From a virus, in IMG/VR virus record IMGVR_UViG_3300042543_000121, positions 1-38,340 of that record: a stretch of 38,340 nucleotides of DNA; one strand, written 5' to 3'. Shown here piece by piece: positions 27,827-37,130 of the stretch (within the stretch, counting starts at the first letter, position 1; every line of letters begins with the position of its first letter). The translations under genes and the position numbers were made by a program. The notes under the pieces are model-generated. The model ran no database searches, was not told the origin of the DNA, and saw only the letters and a program-made list of their open reading frames with translations.

Positions 27827-28947
27827 AACCCGTAGCAGTAACCCTTGGCATCGGCGATTACCTGAAGTACGCTGAAAAATCGGCAGAACTTGTGCGCAAG
27901 CATCTTGGCCTTGAAACCCGAATAATCACCGACGAACATCTTGGCCATGCCTTGCGAATGGCTGAATTTAAGCATTCGGTTTGGACGCTTAAATACAAGA
28001 TATGGGATATTTTCCCCGACCTTGACTTGGTGATGTATCACGATTGCGATTGGCGGCCAGTTCGGGATTTCAATTTGGCAGATTATTTGCCCGATTTCAA
28101 AGACGTTTACTTTTGCCTTGACCGGGATAATGACCACACCAAGGGCCTTGAACAGCAATACCGTTTAAAGCCCTCAACCTATTTCAATGCTGGTTGGTTT
28201 GTGGCCAACCGCAAGCACAAGCCTATATTTGATTTCTGTTTCAATAACTACTTTAGGTACGAAAACAAATGGGGTGACCAATGCGTTTCAAATCAGGTAT
28301 TCAAAAACTTGGTGACGCTGGCCGATAAGCGGTTGAACGTAATGGACATCAACACCAATATCCCCAATGAAGAAGTGTTGGGCTTTCACTCATCAGCAAA
28401 TTACCAAATTTACGAAGGTAAAAAGGACTTTGAATGGGACAGCCCCGAATCACAAATTGAAAAATGGGACTTTGCCCATACGTGGATAACCGACAAAATG
28501 CACATAACCGAAATATACAACGTGACCAAGCAATACAAAGGCGGCAAGGCCCTTGAAGTAGGTACTTTTAAGGCGCATGGGGCAAAGGCTATGGCAATGG
28601 CTGGCATGTCGGTTAAAACAATTGACATAAGCGATGAACATTTAAAGGCAAACATTGCGTTTTGTAGCCCATATTTAATTGATTTTCGCATAACATCAGG
28701 TGAAAAAGAACTGCAGAACGATGAAAAATATGATGTTGTTTTTCACGATAGCTATCACGGGCCCAGCGTTATTCAAGAATTGGTGCAATACTACCGAAAA
28801 AAGGTGGCCGAAAATGGTGTTTTAATCGTTCATGATGTGGATTCATTCGATGTAAACGAATTGCTTGACTTAATCGGCAACCCAAGGCATACCATTACGA
28901 CTGATGTGAAGGGCCGACAATTAGGCTGCTTTTATTCAGGGGTGTAA
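27823..28947 (+). CDS. Glycosyltransferase (GT8-like) fused to SAM-dependent methyltransferase
   Basis: In this 374-residue protein residues about 1-210 form a GT-A fold: VAVTLGIGDYLKYAEKSAEL, FKHSVWTLKYKIWDIF, the metal-binding DxD in YHDCDWRP (about 72-79), STYFNAGWFVANRKHKP and WGDQCVSNQVF. Residues about 240-374 are a class I methyltransferase: KALEVGTFKAHGAKAMAMAG (motif I), VKTIDISDEH (motif II), VVFHDSYHGPSVIQELVQYY and ENGVLIVHDVDSF (motif IV/V region). The fusion would attach a sugar and methylate it or its acceptor. It is coupled to the HTH gene by a 4-base overlap and its end overlaps the convergent head-protein gene by 16 bases. Confidence 0.85.
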   Translation: MKPVAVTLGIGDYLKYAEKSAELVRKHLGLETRIITDEHLGHALRMAEFKHSVWTLKYKIWDIFPDLDLVMYHDCDWRPVRDFNLADYLPDFKDVYFCLDRDNDHTKGLEQQYRLKPSTYFNAGWFVANRKHKPIFDFCFNNYFRYENKWGDQCVSNQVFKNLVTLADKRLNVMDINTNIPNEEVLGFHSSANYQIYEGKKDFEWDSPESQIEKWDFAHTWITDKMHITEIYNVTKQYKGGKALEVGTFKAHGAKAMAMAGMSVKTIDISDEHLKANIAFCSPYLIDFRITSGEKELQNDEKYDVVFHDSYHGPSVIQELVQYYRKKVAENGVLIVHDVDSFDVNELLDLIGNPRHTITTDVKGRQLGCFYSGV

Positions 28948-29813
28948 AAGCCTGCCGCAATTGCCCGATTAAGTACATCTTCAGGCACATCTTCGGTGGC
29001 AACTGGGATAATTTGGTGGCCGCAGTTGTAACCGCCCCGATAAGCGAAGATTGTGGTTTCGTTTGTGCCCCTTTGCTTCCCCTCCCATTTTATATTTGCC
29101 CAATTCTCAATTTCTCGCTTGTGAAATATCTTGTTGTTTCGTTCGCTGCAAAATGACCTTGTATTTTTTACATCAACACCTATGTACTCGTAAAACTCAA
29201 ACCCGTAATCTTCGCTAACTTGCCGAATGTACTGCGCATTTGATATGCTGTAAAAGTCGTATGCGTTCTGTTTTGCGTACCTCTCCATTCGGCCAGCAAA
29301 TTCAGGTGTACCCTCAATGTTGTTTCGAATATTGCGAATCACTTGCTGAAAGTTTTCGCCCGTTGATATGCTGGTGTTTAGAATCTGCTTAAACGATTCA
29401 ACCGAATCATTAACCGCAGCGTTTGCAAGTAAATCGAACACCGTGGTCTTTGCGTTGGATAAGATAGCCCCAGCCGTTGCACTTTGCACAAATACTTCTT
29501 TGGTGATTATGCCCATTAGCTTGCCGGTATCTTCGGCCGTTGCATCTATGCTACCAACAAAATCACGAATAGCCTTGCTATAATCTTTGTTCATGTAGGC
29601 GGCCTTCATCTTCTGCACCAATGCCTGAATCTTGTTGAAGTTGCCTTGGCTCACCAAAAGGTTGCCAGCGTCATCGGTTGCCAGCGTTGCTATCTCGCTA
29701 ACTATTTGTGCAAACGCTTCACGCTGCGCCTTCTTAACCCCCCGAAAAAAGGCATCAGGCGCATCCTCCATTGACTGCGCTATCTTTTTTATTAGCCTTT
29801 CTTTGGCGGTCAT
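28932..29813 (-). CDS. SPP1 gp7 / Mu gpF-like head morphogenesis protein
   Basis: In this 293-residue protein the C-terminal domain shows the family pattern: YIGVDVKNTRSFCSERNNKI, then KREIENW, and GGYNCGHQIIPV at the end (usual form D-x-x-TR-x-x-C ... C-x-H-x-x-x-P). The N-terminal 200 residues are helical. Proteins of this type bind the portal and enter the head. Here the gene lies after the tail genes, separated from the portal gene by about 5 kb. Start overlaps the previous stop (TAATG). Confidence 0.85.
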   Translation of the reverse strand: MTAKERLIKKIAQSMEDAPDAFFRGVKKAQREAFAQIVSEIATLATDDAGNLLVSQGNFNKIQALVQKMKAAYMNKDYSKAIRDFVGSIDATAEDTGKLMGIITKEVFVQSATAGAILSNAKTTVFDLLANAAVNDSVESFKQILNTSISTGENFQQVIRNIRNNIEGTPEFAGRMERYAKQNAYDFYSISNAQYIRQVSEDYGFEFYEYIGVDVKNTRSFCSERNNKIFHKREIENWANIKWEGKQRGTNETTIFAYRGGYNCGHQIIPVATEDVPEDVLNRAIAAGFYTPE

Positions 29814-31561
29814 TACAGCGGATTCACAATAAAGCGTTGGTCACGTTTGGCAACCTCAACCGTGCAAGGTGCGATTTCGGCATCGTCTGAGTAATCAGGT
29901 TCGTATTCGCCAATCTTGACGTACTGCACCCCGTTGATGTAGAAATTGCGGTGCATCAACCCGACCGCTACCGATTGGTGAACCGCAGGCCATACAGCAT
30001 CAATTGCAAGTTCTTCTACCTTTCTGCCGTTGCTGAAGAACGAACGCTGGTAACTATCTACCCCCTTGCGTTCTTCGTGCGCTATGCTGGTAATCTTGCC
30101 GTTTAGCAATCTGCCGTCAAGGTACATCGTGTTGGTGTAACCCGTAGTGTAAACGTGGCCGAATGCGTTGGTGTCATTGTCCCACTCCAATTTCATTTCG
30201 CAGTTGATAGGCTTCACGTGATAGCATTCCGAACAAGCAAACACATCAGGTTGAAAGTTCTGTATCTTGTAGCGCAAGGTAGCGCATAAGGTTACGTTGT
30301 TGTTGTGGGCTTTGATAATTATTCGCTTGGGCCCAGCGTTCATCCCGAAGTTGCTAACCGTAAAGATATGAACCCCGTTGCTGCCGTGTGGGTTTGAACA
30401 TACCTGACTTGACAGGTCGGTGTTTTGGATGCACACCTGCACATTGCCGTTGCTGTGCCCTGATATGGTTAGTTCAAATTGCACGTTGGTTACAATGGCA
30501 TCAATGTCGCAGCCGATTTCTTCGGCATAAGCAAAGTCATCTTTTTTGCTGCCGTCAAAACATACGTTGCTGCCTTCGGTAGTTATGCCGACTGCTATGT
30601 CGGTGTTCCAGTTGCCGACCTCGCCTATTTCTTGGTAAACTGCGCACTCGTAATTGTCAGACAGGCAGACCGTATTCTCGCAGCCTACGGGCAAATCAAT
30701 GCACTTTTCGATGATGCCCCTGTTTCGTGCTGATCCTGTATAGGTAAATTCATTCCACGCCCCACCATTAATGCTATACCCGTAACTATCTCTCATCAAA
30801 TAAGCCTCACTCTCGCATAAACAAATACAACCCGTGAACGGCCTTGTGGTTACAAATTCAATACGCTGAATGTTTAAGGGCTCACCAAACCACCAATCGA
30901 ATGTACCGGGCGATTCAATCGGCAAGGTGTAATTGGTTGCACCTTGCGATGCTTGAAAAAATGCTGCCCCTTGCGAATAACTGCAAATGCTAAATGTGGC
31001 CCTATACCAATTTGTAATTGTCCCTACGGGGAAATCGAATTGAATGCTGCCATCAAATTCATTAAAACAAATACTATGGTCATCATTAATAGACACGCTA
31101 TCAATCTCAGTAATTGAAACGGCAGTAAGCCAAATGTTGTAAATAGCGTAGCCTTGGCCAGCAGTAAACGCACTTGGCACAGTTGGTGTGCCAACCAAGG
31201 TCAAGGTAGTAGCGGCAACACCGCCAGTATTTACCGCAAAGGTATCGCCCGTTGTGGTGTTTCGCACAAGCTGATATTGCGTTACACCGCCCGAAACGAA
31301 ACTTGCACCTGAATCAACCAAGGTACTTGCACTGCCGCCCGTTGCCGTGCCCGTATCAAACGGCTGACAAACGATAAGGTTGTTACCTATTTCGCCAGCC
31401 TGAAACTGAAAGCAAAACGGCTCTCCTTCTTCCCAAGGCAAACACATTGGCGAACCGAAGAAATCGCATAGCTGGTCTATTTGTTCGTTGTATGACAGCT
31501 CGCCATCTCCGTAGAAGATTGGGCTGCTATATGGTATTGGTTGGGGATTTCTGATAGGCAT
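29813..31561 (-). CDS. Tail tip / fibre-like protein, cysteine-rich
   Basis: The 582-residue protein is beta-rich with about 30 cysteines spread over its length, for example CICLCESEAYL, CENTVCLSDNYECAVY and CSECYHVKPINCEM. A low-complexity Thr/Gly/Ala region (about 73-145, TGTATGGSASTLVDSG...) looks like an inserted beta domain. The C-terminus is conserved-looking (AIDAVWPAVHQSVAVGLMH). No enzymatic motif. Position directly after the tail hub candidate suggests a tail tip or receptor-binding protein. Confidence 0.65.
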   Translation of the reverse strand: MPIRNPQPIPYSSPIFYGDGELSYNEQIDQLCDFFGSPMCLPWEEGEPFCFQFQAGEIGNNLIVCQPFDTGTATGGSASTLVDSGASFVSGGVTQYQLVRNTTTGDTFAVNTGGVAATTLTLVGTPTVPSAFTAGQGYAIYNIWLTAVSITEIDSVSINDDHSICFNEFDGSIQFDFPVGTITNWYRATFSICSYSQGAAFFQASQGATNYTLPIESPGTFDWWFGEPLNIQRIEFVTTRPFTGCICLCESEAYLMRDSYGYSINGGAWNEFTYTGSARNRGIIEKCIDLPVGCENTVCLSDNYECAVYQEIGEVGNWNTDIAVGITTEGSNVCFDGSKKDDFAYAEEIGCDIDAIVTNVQFELTISGHSNGNVQVCIQNTDLSSQVCSNPHGSNGVHIFTVSNFGMNAGPKRIIIKAHNNNVTLCATLRYKIQNFQPDVFACSECYHVKPINCEMKLEWDNDTNAFGHVYTTGYTNTMYLDGRLLNGKITSIAHEERKGVDSYQRSFFSNGRKVEELAIDAVWPAVHQSVAVGLMHRNFYINGVQYVKIGEYEPDYSDDAEIAPCTVEVAKRDQRFIVNPL

Positions 31562-31578
31562 ATCACAAAGGTATTAAA

Positions 31579-33858
31579 TTAACCGCCATCACCTTCTTCA
31601 GGTTCGGGTGTAATTGGGTTGCCGGGGTCAACATCAGGCTGCTCGGGTGCGGCCAATCTGCCCCTTGTTTCGCCCTCCGTAACACCCGAAATGATGTTGC
31701 GGTTAAAATCGTAAAGGTTCATTGACCTACTTTCCCCGTCATCGGTAACTTGGTAAAGTAGTTTTTGGTAGGGGTTCGCCTTAATTGTCTTCCACAAGTC
31801 AGCATCGATATTCGCTTTCAATTGGTTTGTCAGCATAAACGAACCGCCCTTTTCGGCAGTCAAGATTGTGCCACCTTCACCCTCTAATGAATTACCAGCA
31901 ATTGACCAAAATGTGTCATCACTTAGGTAAACTTGAAAATATTGGTTTGCAGTTGGTTCGGTTGCAATCAATTGAATTTGAAATACATCACCAGAATCTG
32001 CATTAAACATGCCAAAAAACAAATCGAAATCCCTATATCTTTCATCAGATGTTTGGCTAAATCGAAAGAACGGGCTTGTTTTCTTTATCGTTTTCACCCC
32101 TATTAAAGATGAATCCCATTGCGCAATAATAAATTCAAAAGTAGTGTATGAACTAAATCCAAGATTTGAAAGCCAGTTGATGAAAATAGACCCCTTAATT
32201 CTAAAAGAATACAATGCTGGCACTTGACAAACCCATGTTGAATTGCTTATGTTGTACCCTGTGCTGGGGTCGCTACCCTTAACAGTTATATCGGTAAACT
32301 CCCCAGTAATTGCCAAGTAGTTCAGATTGTTTGGTGCTACCAAATCATCAAACACAGGGCCCGCAAGCGTTAAATTTGAAGCCCAATCACCAATAGGCGA
32401 ACCGCTAAAATAATTGTATATAAGATACATCCTTTTAGGTGGCCCCGGCGATTGATTTATTTCATCCCTTGCTAATAATTTTGAGTATGGGATGTTTATA
32501 AATTCAGGCACATAATAAGCATCGAAATATTGCTGGCCAAAACTTGCATATTGGCTGGCGGCATTACCCGGCACTCCATCCGCATTCCTAATCATTACAT
32601 TGTAGTTGCTGATGCTGTTGTTGAATACATTGAATATCGGCGGTGTGCCGACTGAACTAAGTACGGGTGTGCTTACATTGCCCGGTGCGTTCTTGTAAAA
32701 GCACGAAATCAAAAAAGCATCTTCATCGTAGCTATCATCAAAATCGGGATTGCCGGGGGTGTTTAAAAACCGCATGCACATCACGTAATAGATAAGGTTG
32801 GTGTGTGTAATCAAAACACTACACCGCAAATCCCATTCGCTATCTACGTTTGAATTGTACTGAAAATAATAGTCCTCTTGCCATTGAAATACAAACGGGG
32901 TTTTGGGAATCCAATTCCAGTTGGTCATTACCAATGCCGCCGCTTGAACAGAACTCGGGGTATCAAAATCCTCCCTCGTTTCCGAACTGCCAACAATAGC
33001 AGAAGCATACAGCATCGAAGTATCTATACTCTCGGTAACCCCAGCATCAACATCGAATAGGTTAATGCTTTGCGACTGCCGAAAGTAATTGATAGGCTCA
33101 ACACGAATTCTCCATTGGCCTACGTTGTATTCTTCGACGGCAAAGGCCAAGTTGTATAGTTTCGACAAGTCCCCAAATAACTCACTCCACGAAACCACAG
33201 GGCCGATGTCAATGGCATCACCCCTCAACTGCCTACCGCTTAAAATATGGGCCGTTTCTTGGCCAACAACAGGGGTTAAATAATTAGATACAAAGCCAAT
33301 CTGCCCGTCACTCATGGCAGCAACAAGATACTTTAAAGCATCGTAAGCAGTCATTGACTTGCGGCCAAACCCGGGTATCGTGATTGGCACAGGCAGATTC
33401 ATAAATCTTATTTCTTGAACATCGGTAATGGTAACCGCAGAACTAATGTCTTCGCCCAACTTGCTATCGGGTGCGCCAAGGCTGAATCCAATGTTTACGT
33501 TATTGCGGATCTTGGCGAAAAATCCCCTATCAACGATTTGGCACGATACGGTCTTTTCGTATAGGTTAAACTCGCAATCGCTGGTAAATATCAACCCATT
33601 AACAACCGCTTCAAATGCGCCTGAATGTGGATTATATGCAACGATGTTCAACGGCACAGGGGTATCGTAGTCATCCCGAAAACGCTGCTGCAAAAATCGG
33701 TAGGTGTCCCCAGTAAAAGTTATTTCTCCTTCAAAGTCGAACAATAGCCCACGGGCCTCTTCATCCCAGTAGATGCGTTCTTTGATATCTTCAACGCCCA
33801 TAGCATCGCCAGTTACGTTGATGCTGTTAAGCGTTACTATTGCCGTGTTACCTTCCAC
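31579..33858 (-). CDS. Large tail protein (distal tail/hub candidate)
   Basis: In this 759-residue protein the N-terminal part has a beta pattern (AIVTLNSINVTGD, KERIYWDEEARGLLFDFEGE). A middle part follows with ALKYLVAAMSDGQIG and WSELFGDLSKLYNLAFAVEE. A long beta-rich, fibre-like C-terminal region ends in an acidic Pro/Glu/Gly tail. It overlaps the end of the tape measure gene by 11 bases, the usual place of the distal tail and hub proteins in siphoviruses. No lysin motif is seen. Confidence 0.7.
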   Translation of the reverse strand: MEGNTAIVTLNSINVTGDAMGVEDIKERIYWDEEARGLLFDFEGEITFTGDTYRFLQQRFRDDYDTPVPLNIVAYNPHSGAFEAVVNGLIFTSDCEFNLYEKTVSCQIVDRGFFAKIRNNVNIGFSLGAPDSKLGEDISSAVTITDVQEIRFMNLPVPITIPGFGRKSMTAYDALKYLVAAMSDGQIGFVSNYLTPVVGQETAHILSGRQLRGDAIDIGPVVSWSELFGDLSKLYNLAFAVEEYNVGQWRIRVEPINYFRQSQSINLFDVDAGVTESIDTSMLYASAIVGSSETREDFDTPSSVQAAALVMTNWNWIPKTPFVFQWQEDYYFQYNSNVDSEWDLRCSVLITHTNLIYYVMCMRFLNTPGNPDFDDSYDEDAFLISCFYKNAPGNVSTPVLSSVGTPPIFNVFNNSISNYNVMIRNADGVPGNAASQYASFGQQYFDAYYVPEFINIPYSKLLARDEINQSPGPPKRMYLIYNYFSGSPIGDWASNLTLAGPVFDDLVAPNNLNYLAITGEFTDITVKGSDPSTGYNISNSTWVCQVPALYSFRIKGSIFINWLSNLGFSSYTTFEFIIAQWDSSLIGVKTIKKTSPFFRFSQTSDERYRDFDLFFGMFNADSGDVFQIQLIATEPTANQYFQVYLSDDTFWSIAGNSLEGEGGTILTAEKGGSFMLTNQLKANIDADLWKTIKANPYQKLLYQVTDDGESRSMNLYDFNRNIISGVTEGETRGRLAAPEQPDVDPGNPITPEPEEGDGG

Positions 33859-36800
33859 CTCTTATTTTTTTGCGGTTAATTTTCATGGTTTCAAAGCCGA
33901 ATCTAAGAACGGCAGTTTGTTCTTTTAAATCACGATGCAATCGGTAGTCATCGAAGTTACTTGACATCTGCAATGCCATTGAACTCGCCAAGCGGTCGGC
34001 AAAATCCTCTTCTGCCTGCCGCTGCTGCTCCATTAACGCTGGCCGTACGAAGTTGTTGTTGATGTACCCGTCAAGGTTGCCGTCAATCCACGATTTCGCA
34101 AGGCCCGGATATTGCAGGTTATTTCGTGTTGGGATAATCGCCTCGCCCTCATGCGCCATAATCGGGATGGTGTCCTTACCCTTTGGGCTGCCACCCCTTT
34201 GAAGGTATGCCGTACCATCGTAGAACCCCGGCTTTGGTACTTCGGCGGTTAACAATTGTTGTGTTTGTGCGAATGCGCCAACTACCGCACCAACCATTGC
34301 GGCGATATACCCAGCCAATGCAAACGGTGCACCGGGCCCAGTTGCGCTGGCAGCTTGCACAGCCCCAGCAATGGCGGCAGCAAGGGCAGTAGCCATTTGG
34401 ATTTGAACCCCAACAACGGCTAAGGCTTTGGTGTATTCTGCACCCTCGCCACTCATCTGAGCAAATGCGCTAACCATTTGGCCGAAATTGCTTGACAATG
34501 TAGATAGGCCGTCCGATAATGATATGTATGTTTGTTTCTGCGTTTCCTTTTCAACCTCAACCCTTTTGGCCGCATATTTCTTTTTGATTTCAAGAATTAT
34601 TTGTTCTGAATATTCAGTACCCTCAACCTTTGCGATTTCGTTTTCTTCTTGTATTGCAAGTTCACGCAGTTTGCGTTCTTTTTCGTTTTTAATTCCAAGC
34701 AGTTCGTTCTCTTGTTTGCGTTGCCATAATTCAAGGTAAGCAGAATACTTTCGGTCTTCGGCCTCTTTTGCGCCTTCTTCGGACTGCAATCCTTGTTCTT
34801 CAAGAAAACGCTGGTAGTCCTCTTCGGCCTTTTTTAACTTTTCGTTTTGCGCTTGCTGCCTTGTTAGTTCTAACTGGTTGTACTTGTCCTCAATCTTGGC
34901 CTTTAGTTGCCCCTTCTGTTCTGCGCTGAATTCTGCCGCCTCAATAGATGCAAGGTCGTTTTGCTTTTGGATTTCAAGTTGCTTTCGCCCCCTTTCATCT
35001 TCATCAGCAATCATCATCAAAGTAAGTTCATCGGCAAGCGACATCATTTCTTTGTTGAACTGGGCATTGATTTCAAGAATCTTCTTGGCACGTTCTTTGG
35101 CGGCAGCAGCAGAAGCAGCAGCAGCAGAAGCGGCAGCCTCGGCCTTTTCTTTTTCGGCTTCAGTATTTGATGCCACAGCAACATTTACTTCTTTTGAAGT
35201 TTCTGCAATACTCTTTTGAACATTTGCCAATTTCTCTCCAGCCTCTGCGCTTTTGGCTTGCGATTCGGCATACTGCTGAATCATATTTGAAACATCACCA
35301 AAGTTTCTTGTGTTTTGTTTTACATTAATCCCCAATGCCTTTGCGGTTTCAAAAAACTTGCTAACCGAATTATCAAAAAACCCTGTATTAACCTCTCCTG
35401 CCTTTACCCTTTTAGCAAACTCATCAAGAAGTTTGGCATTGATTCCCATGCCACTTTGAAGAAGTTTGTCCCTCGATTCAATAGATTTGGTTTCTTCTTC
35501 AAGTTGTATCTCTGCCGCTTTTTGTGCAATTGCCTCTGCGGCCCTTAGTTTTATCCTTGCTGCAAAAGATTTGTTTGCTTCATCTAAAGCCCTTTGTAGT
35601 TGACCATTAAATTTTGTTTCATCCTTCAGGTCTTTAATTGCAACTGGCGAAAGTTCGTTGAATCGTTTTAAGTATTTTGCCCGTTCTTCGCTTTCGGGGT
35701 TGGTGTTTCTTAAAGCTTCTGCAAGTAGGTTTAATTCTGCTTGTTCTTTGCGTAAATTTTCGGTGGCTGAACTTGCAACTGAATCAAATTCTTTTTGCGT
35801 TTCAGTTACTCCATTCATCATGTCCAACAAGTCGGGGCCGTATGCAATTAATGCAGCAACGGCAGATGCAATCAATCCGAACGGGTTTGCGGCTACAACC
35901 TTACTTAGTCCCTGAACGCTTAATGTAGCACCCTTCATGCCTTGAATAGTAGCCGCCAAGCCCTGAACCAACTGGCCGAACTTAAACCCAGCGAAGCCAG
36001 CGGCAGCAATTCCCAAGGCCTTGGCAAATGAAAGCACATCTTCAGCGTCAAGGTCGCTAATAAATTCGTTTAAAGAACTCAATGCTGAATTGAATGTAGG
36101 CAGTAACTTTTGGCCTATCTCGGTTTGAAGGTCTTTAAATGATGCCTCCAATATCCTCTGCTGGTTGGCAACACCTCCTGATGTTAAAATAAAATTGCCT
36201 TGCGCATCGGTTGTTTGTTTGAATATTGCCGAATTCGCAGCCAATACTTTGTTTTGAGGTGTCAATGCTTCTTTGGTTGTTTTAATCAACCCCAATGCCA
36301 ATGCTTCCTGTTTTAATGTAGCGTCATCAAGAAGTACTCCAAACCTACGAATAGGCTCAGCCTCCCCCCTTAACGCTGCGCCCAAGGCCAATGCCGCTTC
36401 TTCAGGCGAAGTGTTATTGAACGATGCAAGGTCGGCAGATAAACCAACAAGGTCTGTACTAAATGATGCAAGGTCTTGGCCTGTTTTTCCAGCCGATTTG
36501 CCGAATACCCCGAATGAAGCCGCAGCATCAATGGCCTCTTTTTTGCTCATACCAAACTGCTTGGCAGAATTGCTGGCAAAGTTTTCAACGGCTGTACTTG
36601 CTTGGCCAAAAATTATTCGGCTTTTGTCTAATGTTTCGTTCAGGTCGGATGCCGCATCAATGGTCTGCTTTGTAAATCGAATAATCTCACGGGCAGCGAA
36701 GGCCGCAGCTATCTGTTGCCCAAGGTTTTTAATGGTGTCTTTTAGGCCGTTGGCATTTTTGCCTACGTCATCAAGGGCCTTGCCAGTATTCTTACCAGCG

Positions 36801-36910
36801 TCCTTGGCGGCAGTTTCGACATTGCCTAACCTACTTTTTAAGTCTTCTAATTCCTTTTTGAGCTTTGTTGTTTCCGCTTGAAACTCCAGCACTATTTTGT
36901 CGATTGCCAT
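33848..36910 (-). CDS. Tape measure protein
   Basis: The 1020-residue protein starts with a helical region (VLEFQAETTKLKKELEDLKS, ...KNTGKALDDVGKNANGLKD). Hydrophobic stretches follow (LIASAVAALIAYGPDLL near 355; QMATALAAAIAGAVQAASAT and GYIAAMVGAVVGAFAQ near 855-905), with an Ala/Glu-rich coiled coil between about 580 and 800. The C-terminus carries the IPIMAHEGEAIIP motif typical of tape measure ends. It sets tail length; with 1020 residues the tail would be roughly 150 nm if about 1.5 angstrom per residue holds. The tail chaperone gene lies just upstream. Confidence 0.93.
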   Translation of the reverse strand: MAIDKIVLEFQAETTKLKKELEDLKSRLGNVETAAKDAGKNTGKALDDVGKNANGLKDTIKNLGQQIAAAFAAREIIRFTKQTIDAASDLNETLDKSRIIFGQASTAVENFASNSAKQFGMSKKEAIDAAASFGVFGKSAGKTGQDLASFSTDLVGLSADLASFNNTSPEEAALALGAALRGEAEPIRRFGVLLDDATLKQEALALGLIKTTKEALTPQNKVLAANSAIFKQTTDAQGNFILTSGGVANQQRILEASFKDLQTEIGQKLLPTFNSALSSLNEFISDLDAEDVLSFAKALGIAAAGFAGFKFGQLVQGLAATIQGMKGATLSVQGLSKVVAANPFGLIASAVAALIAYGPDLLDMMNGVTETQKEFDSVASSATENLRKEQAELNLLAEALRNTNPESEERAKYLKRFNELSPVAIKDLKDETKFNGQLQRALDEANKSFAARIKLRAAEAIAQKAAEIQLEEETKSIESRDKLLQSGMGINAKLLDEFAKRVKAGEVNTGFFDNSVSKFFETAKALGINVKQNTRNFGDVSNMIQQYAESQAKSAEAGEKLANVQKSIAETSKEVNVAVASNTEAEKEKAEAAASAAAASAAAAKERAKKILEINAQFNKEMMSLADELTLMMIADEDERGRKQLEIQKQNDLASIEAAEFSAEQKGQLKAKIEDKYNQLELTRQQAQNEKLKKAEEDYQRFLEEQGLQSEEGAKEAEDRKYSAYLELWQRKQENELLGIKNEKERKLRELAIQEENEIAKVEGTEYSEQIILEIKKKYAAKRVEVEKETQKQTYISLSDGLSTLSSNFGQMVSAFAQMSGEGAEYTKALAVVGVQIQMATALAAAIAGAVQAASATGPGAPFALAGYIAAMVGAVVGAFAQTQQLLTAEVPKPGFYDGTAYLQRGGSPKGKDTIPIMAHEGEAIIPTRNNLQYPGLAKSWIDGNLDGYINNNFVRPALMEQQRQAEEDFADRLASSMALQMSSNFDDYRLHRDLKEQTAVLRFGFETMKINRKKIRGGR

Positions 36911-37130
36911 CGGCTTCTTTTGTTTTAAGTTTTAGTAAGCGTACAAAATCGTTAATCGTGCCTGTGGCCATCAAATCAACGAACTGCGAATGCTCTCCAT
37001 TACACAAAAATAAGCAATCGGCATCGAAATCACTCAACCAATTGAAGACCTTATCTCGCCAAGAATCGACTTTAAGATTTCCTTCTTTTTGTTTTGAAAC
37101 TGGTCGCTGGCTTGCCAAAGCCGATGCCAT
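36831..37130 (-). CDS. Tail assembly chaperone, T-like -1 frameshift extension
   Basis: This frame begins inside the chaperone gene and runs 80 bases into the tape measure gene. It encodes a sensible helical sequence (SWRDKVFNWLSDFDADCLFL, FVDLMATGTINDFVRLLKLK). Relative to the upstream frame it is in the -1 register, as in lambda G-GT. A slip at CAAAAAG (37091-37085) would join residue 201 of the first protein to an 84-residue tail, giving about 285 residues. The site is A-rich but not a canonical X-XXY-YYZ heptamer. Independent start at the ATG at 37130 is the alternative. Confidence 0.65.
   Translation of the reverse strand: MASALASQRPVSKQKEGNLKVDSWRDKVFNWLSDFDADCLFLCNGEHSQFVDLMATGTINDFVRLLKLKTKEADGNRQNSAGVSSGNNKAQKGIRRLKK

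Noticed and set aside
36273-36881. 202-codon rightward frame
   Set aside because: It is antisense to the N-terminal part of the tape measure gene and mirrors its helical codon pattern.
37081-37095. Canonical slippery heptamer for the tail chaperone
   Set aside because: The A-run context C-AAA-AAG does not fit X-XXY-YYZ; reported only as a candidate slip site.
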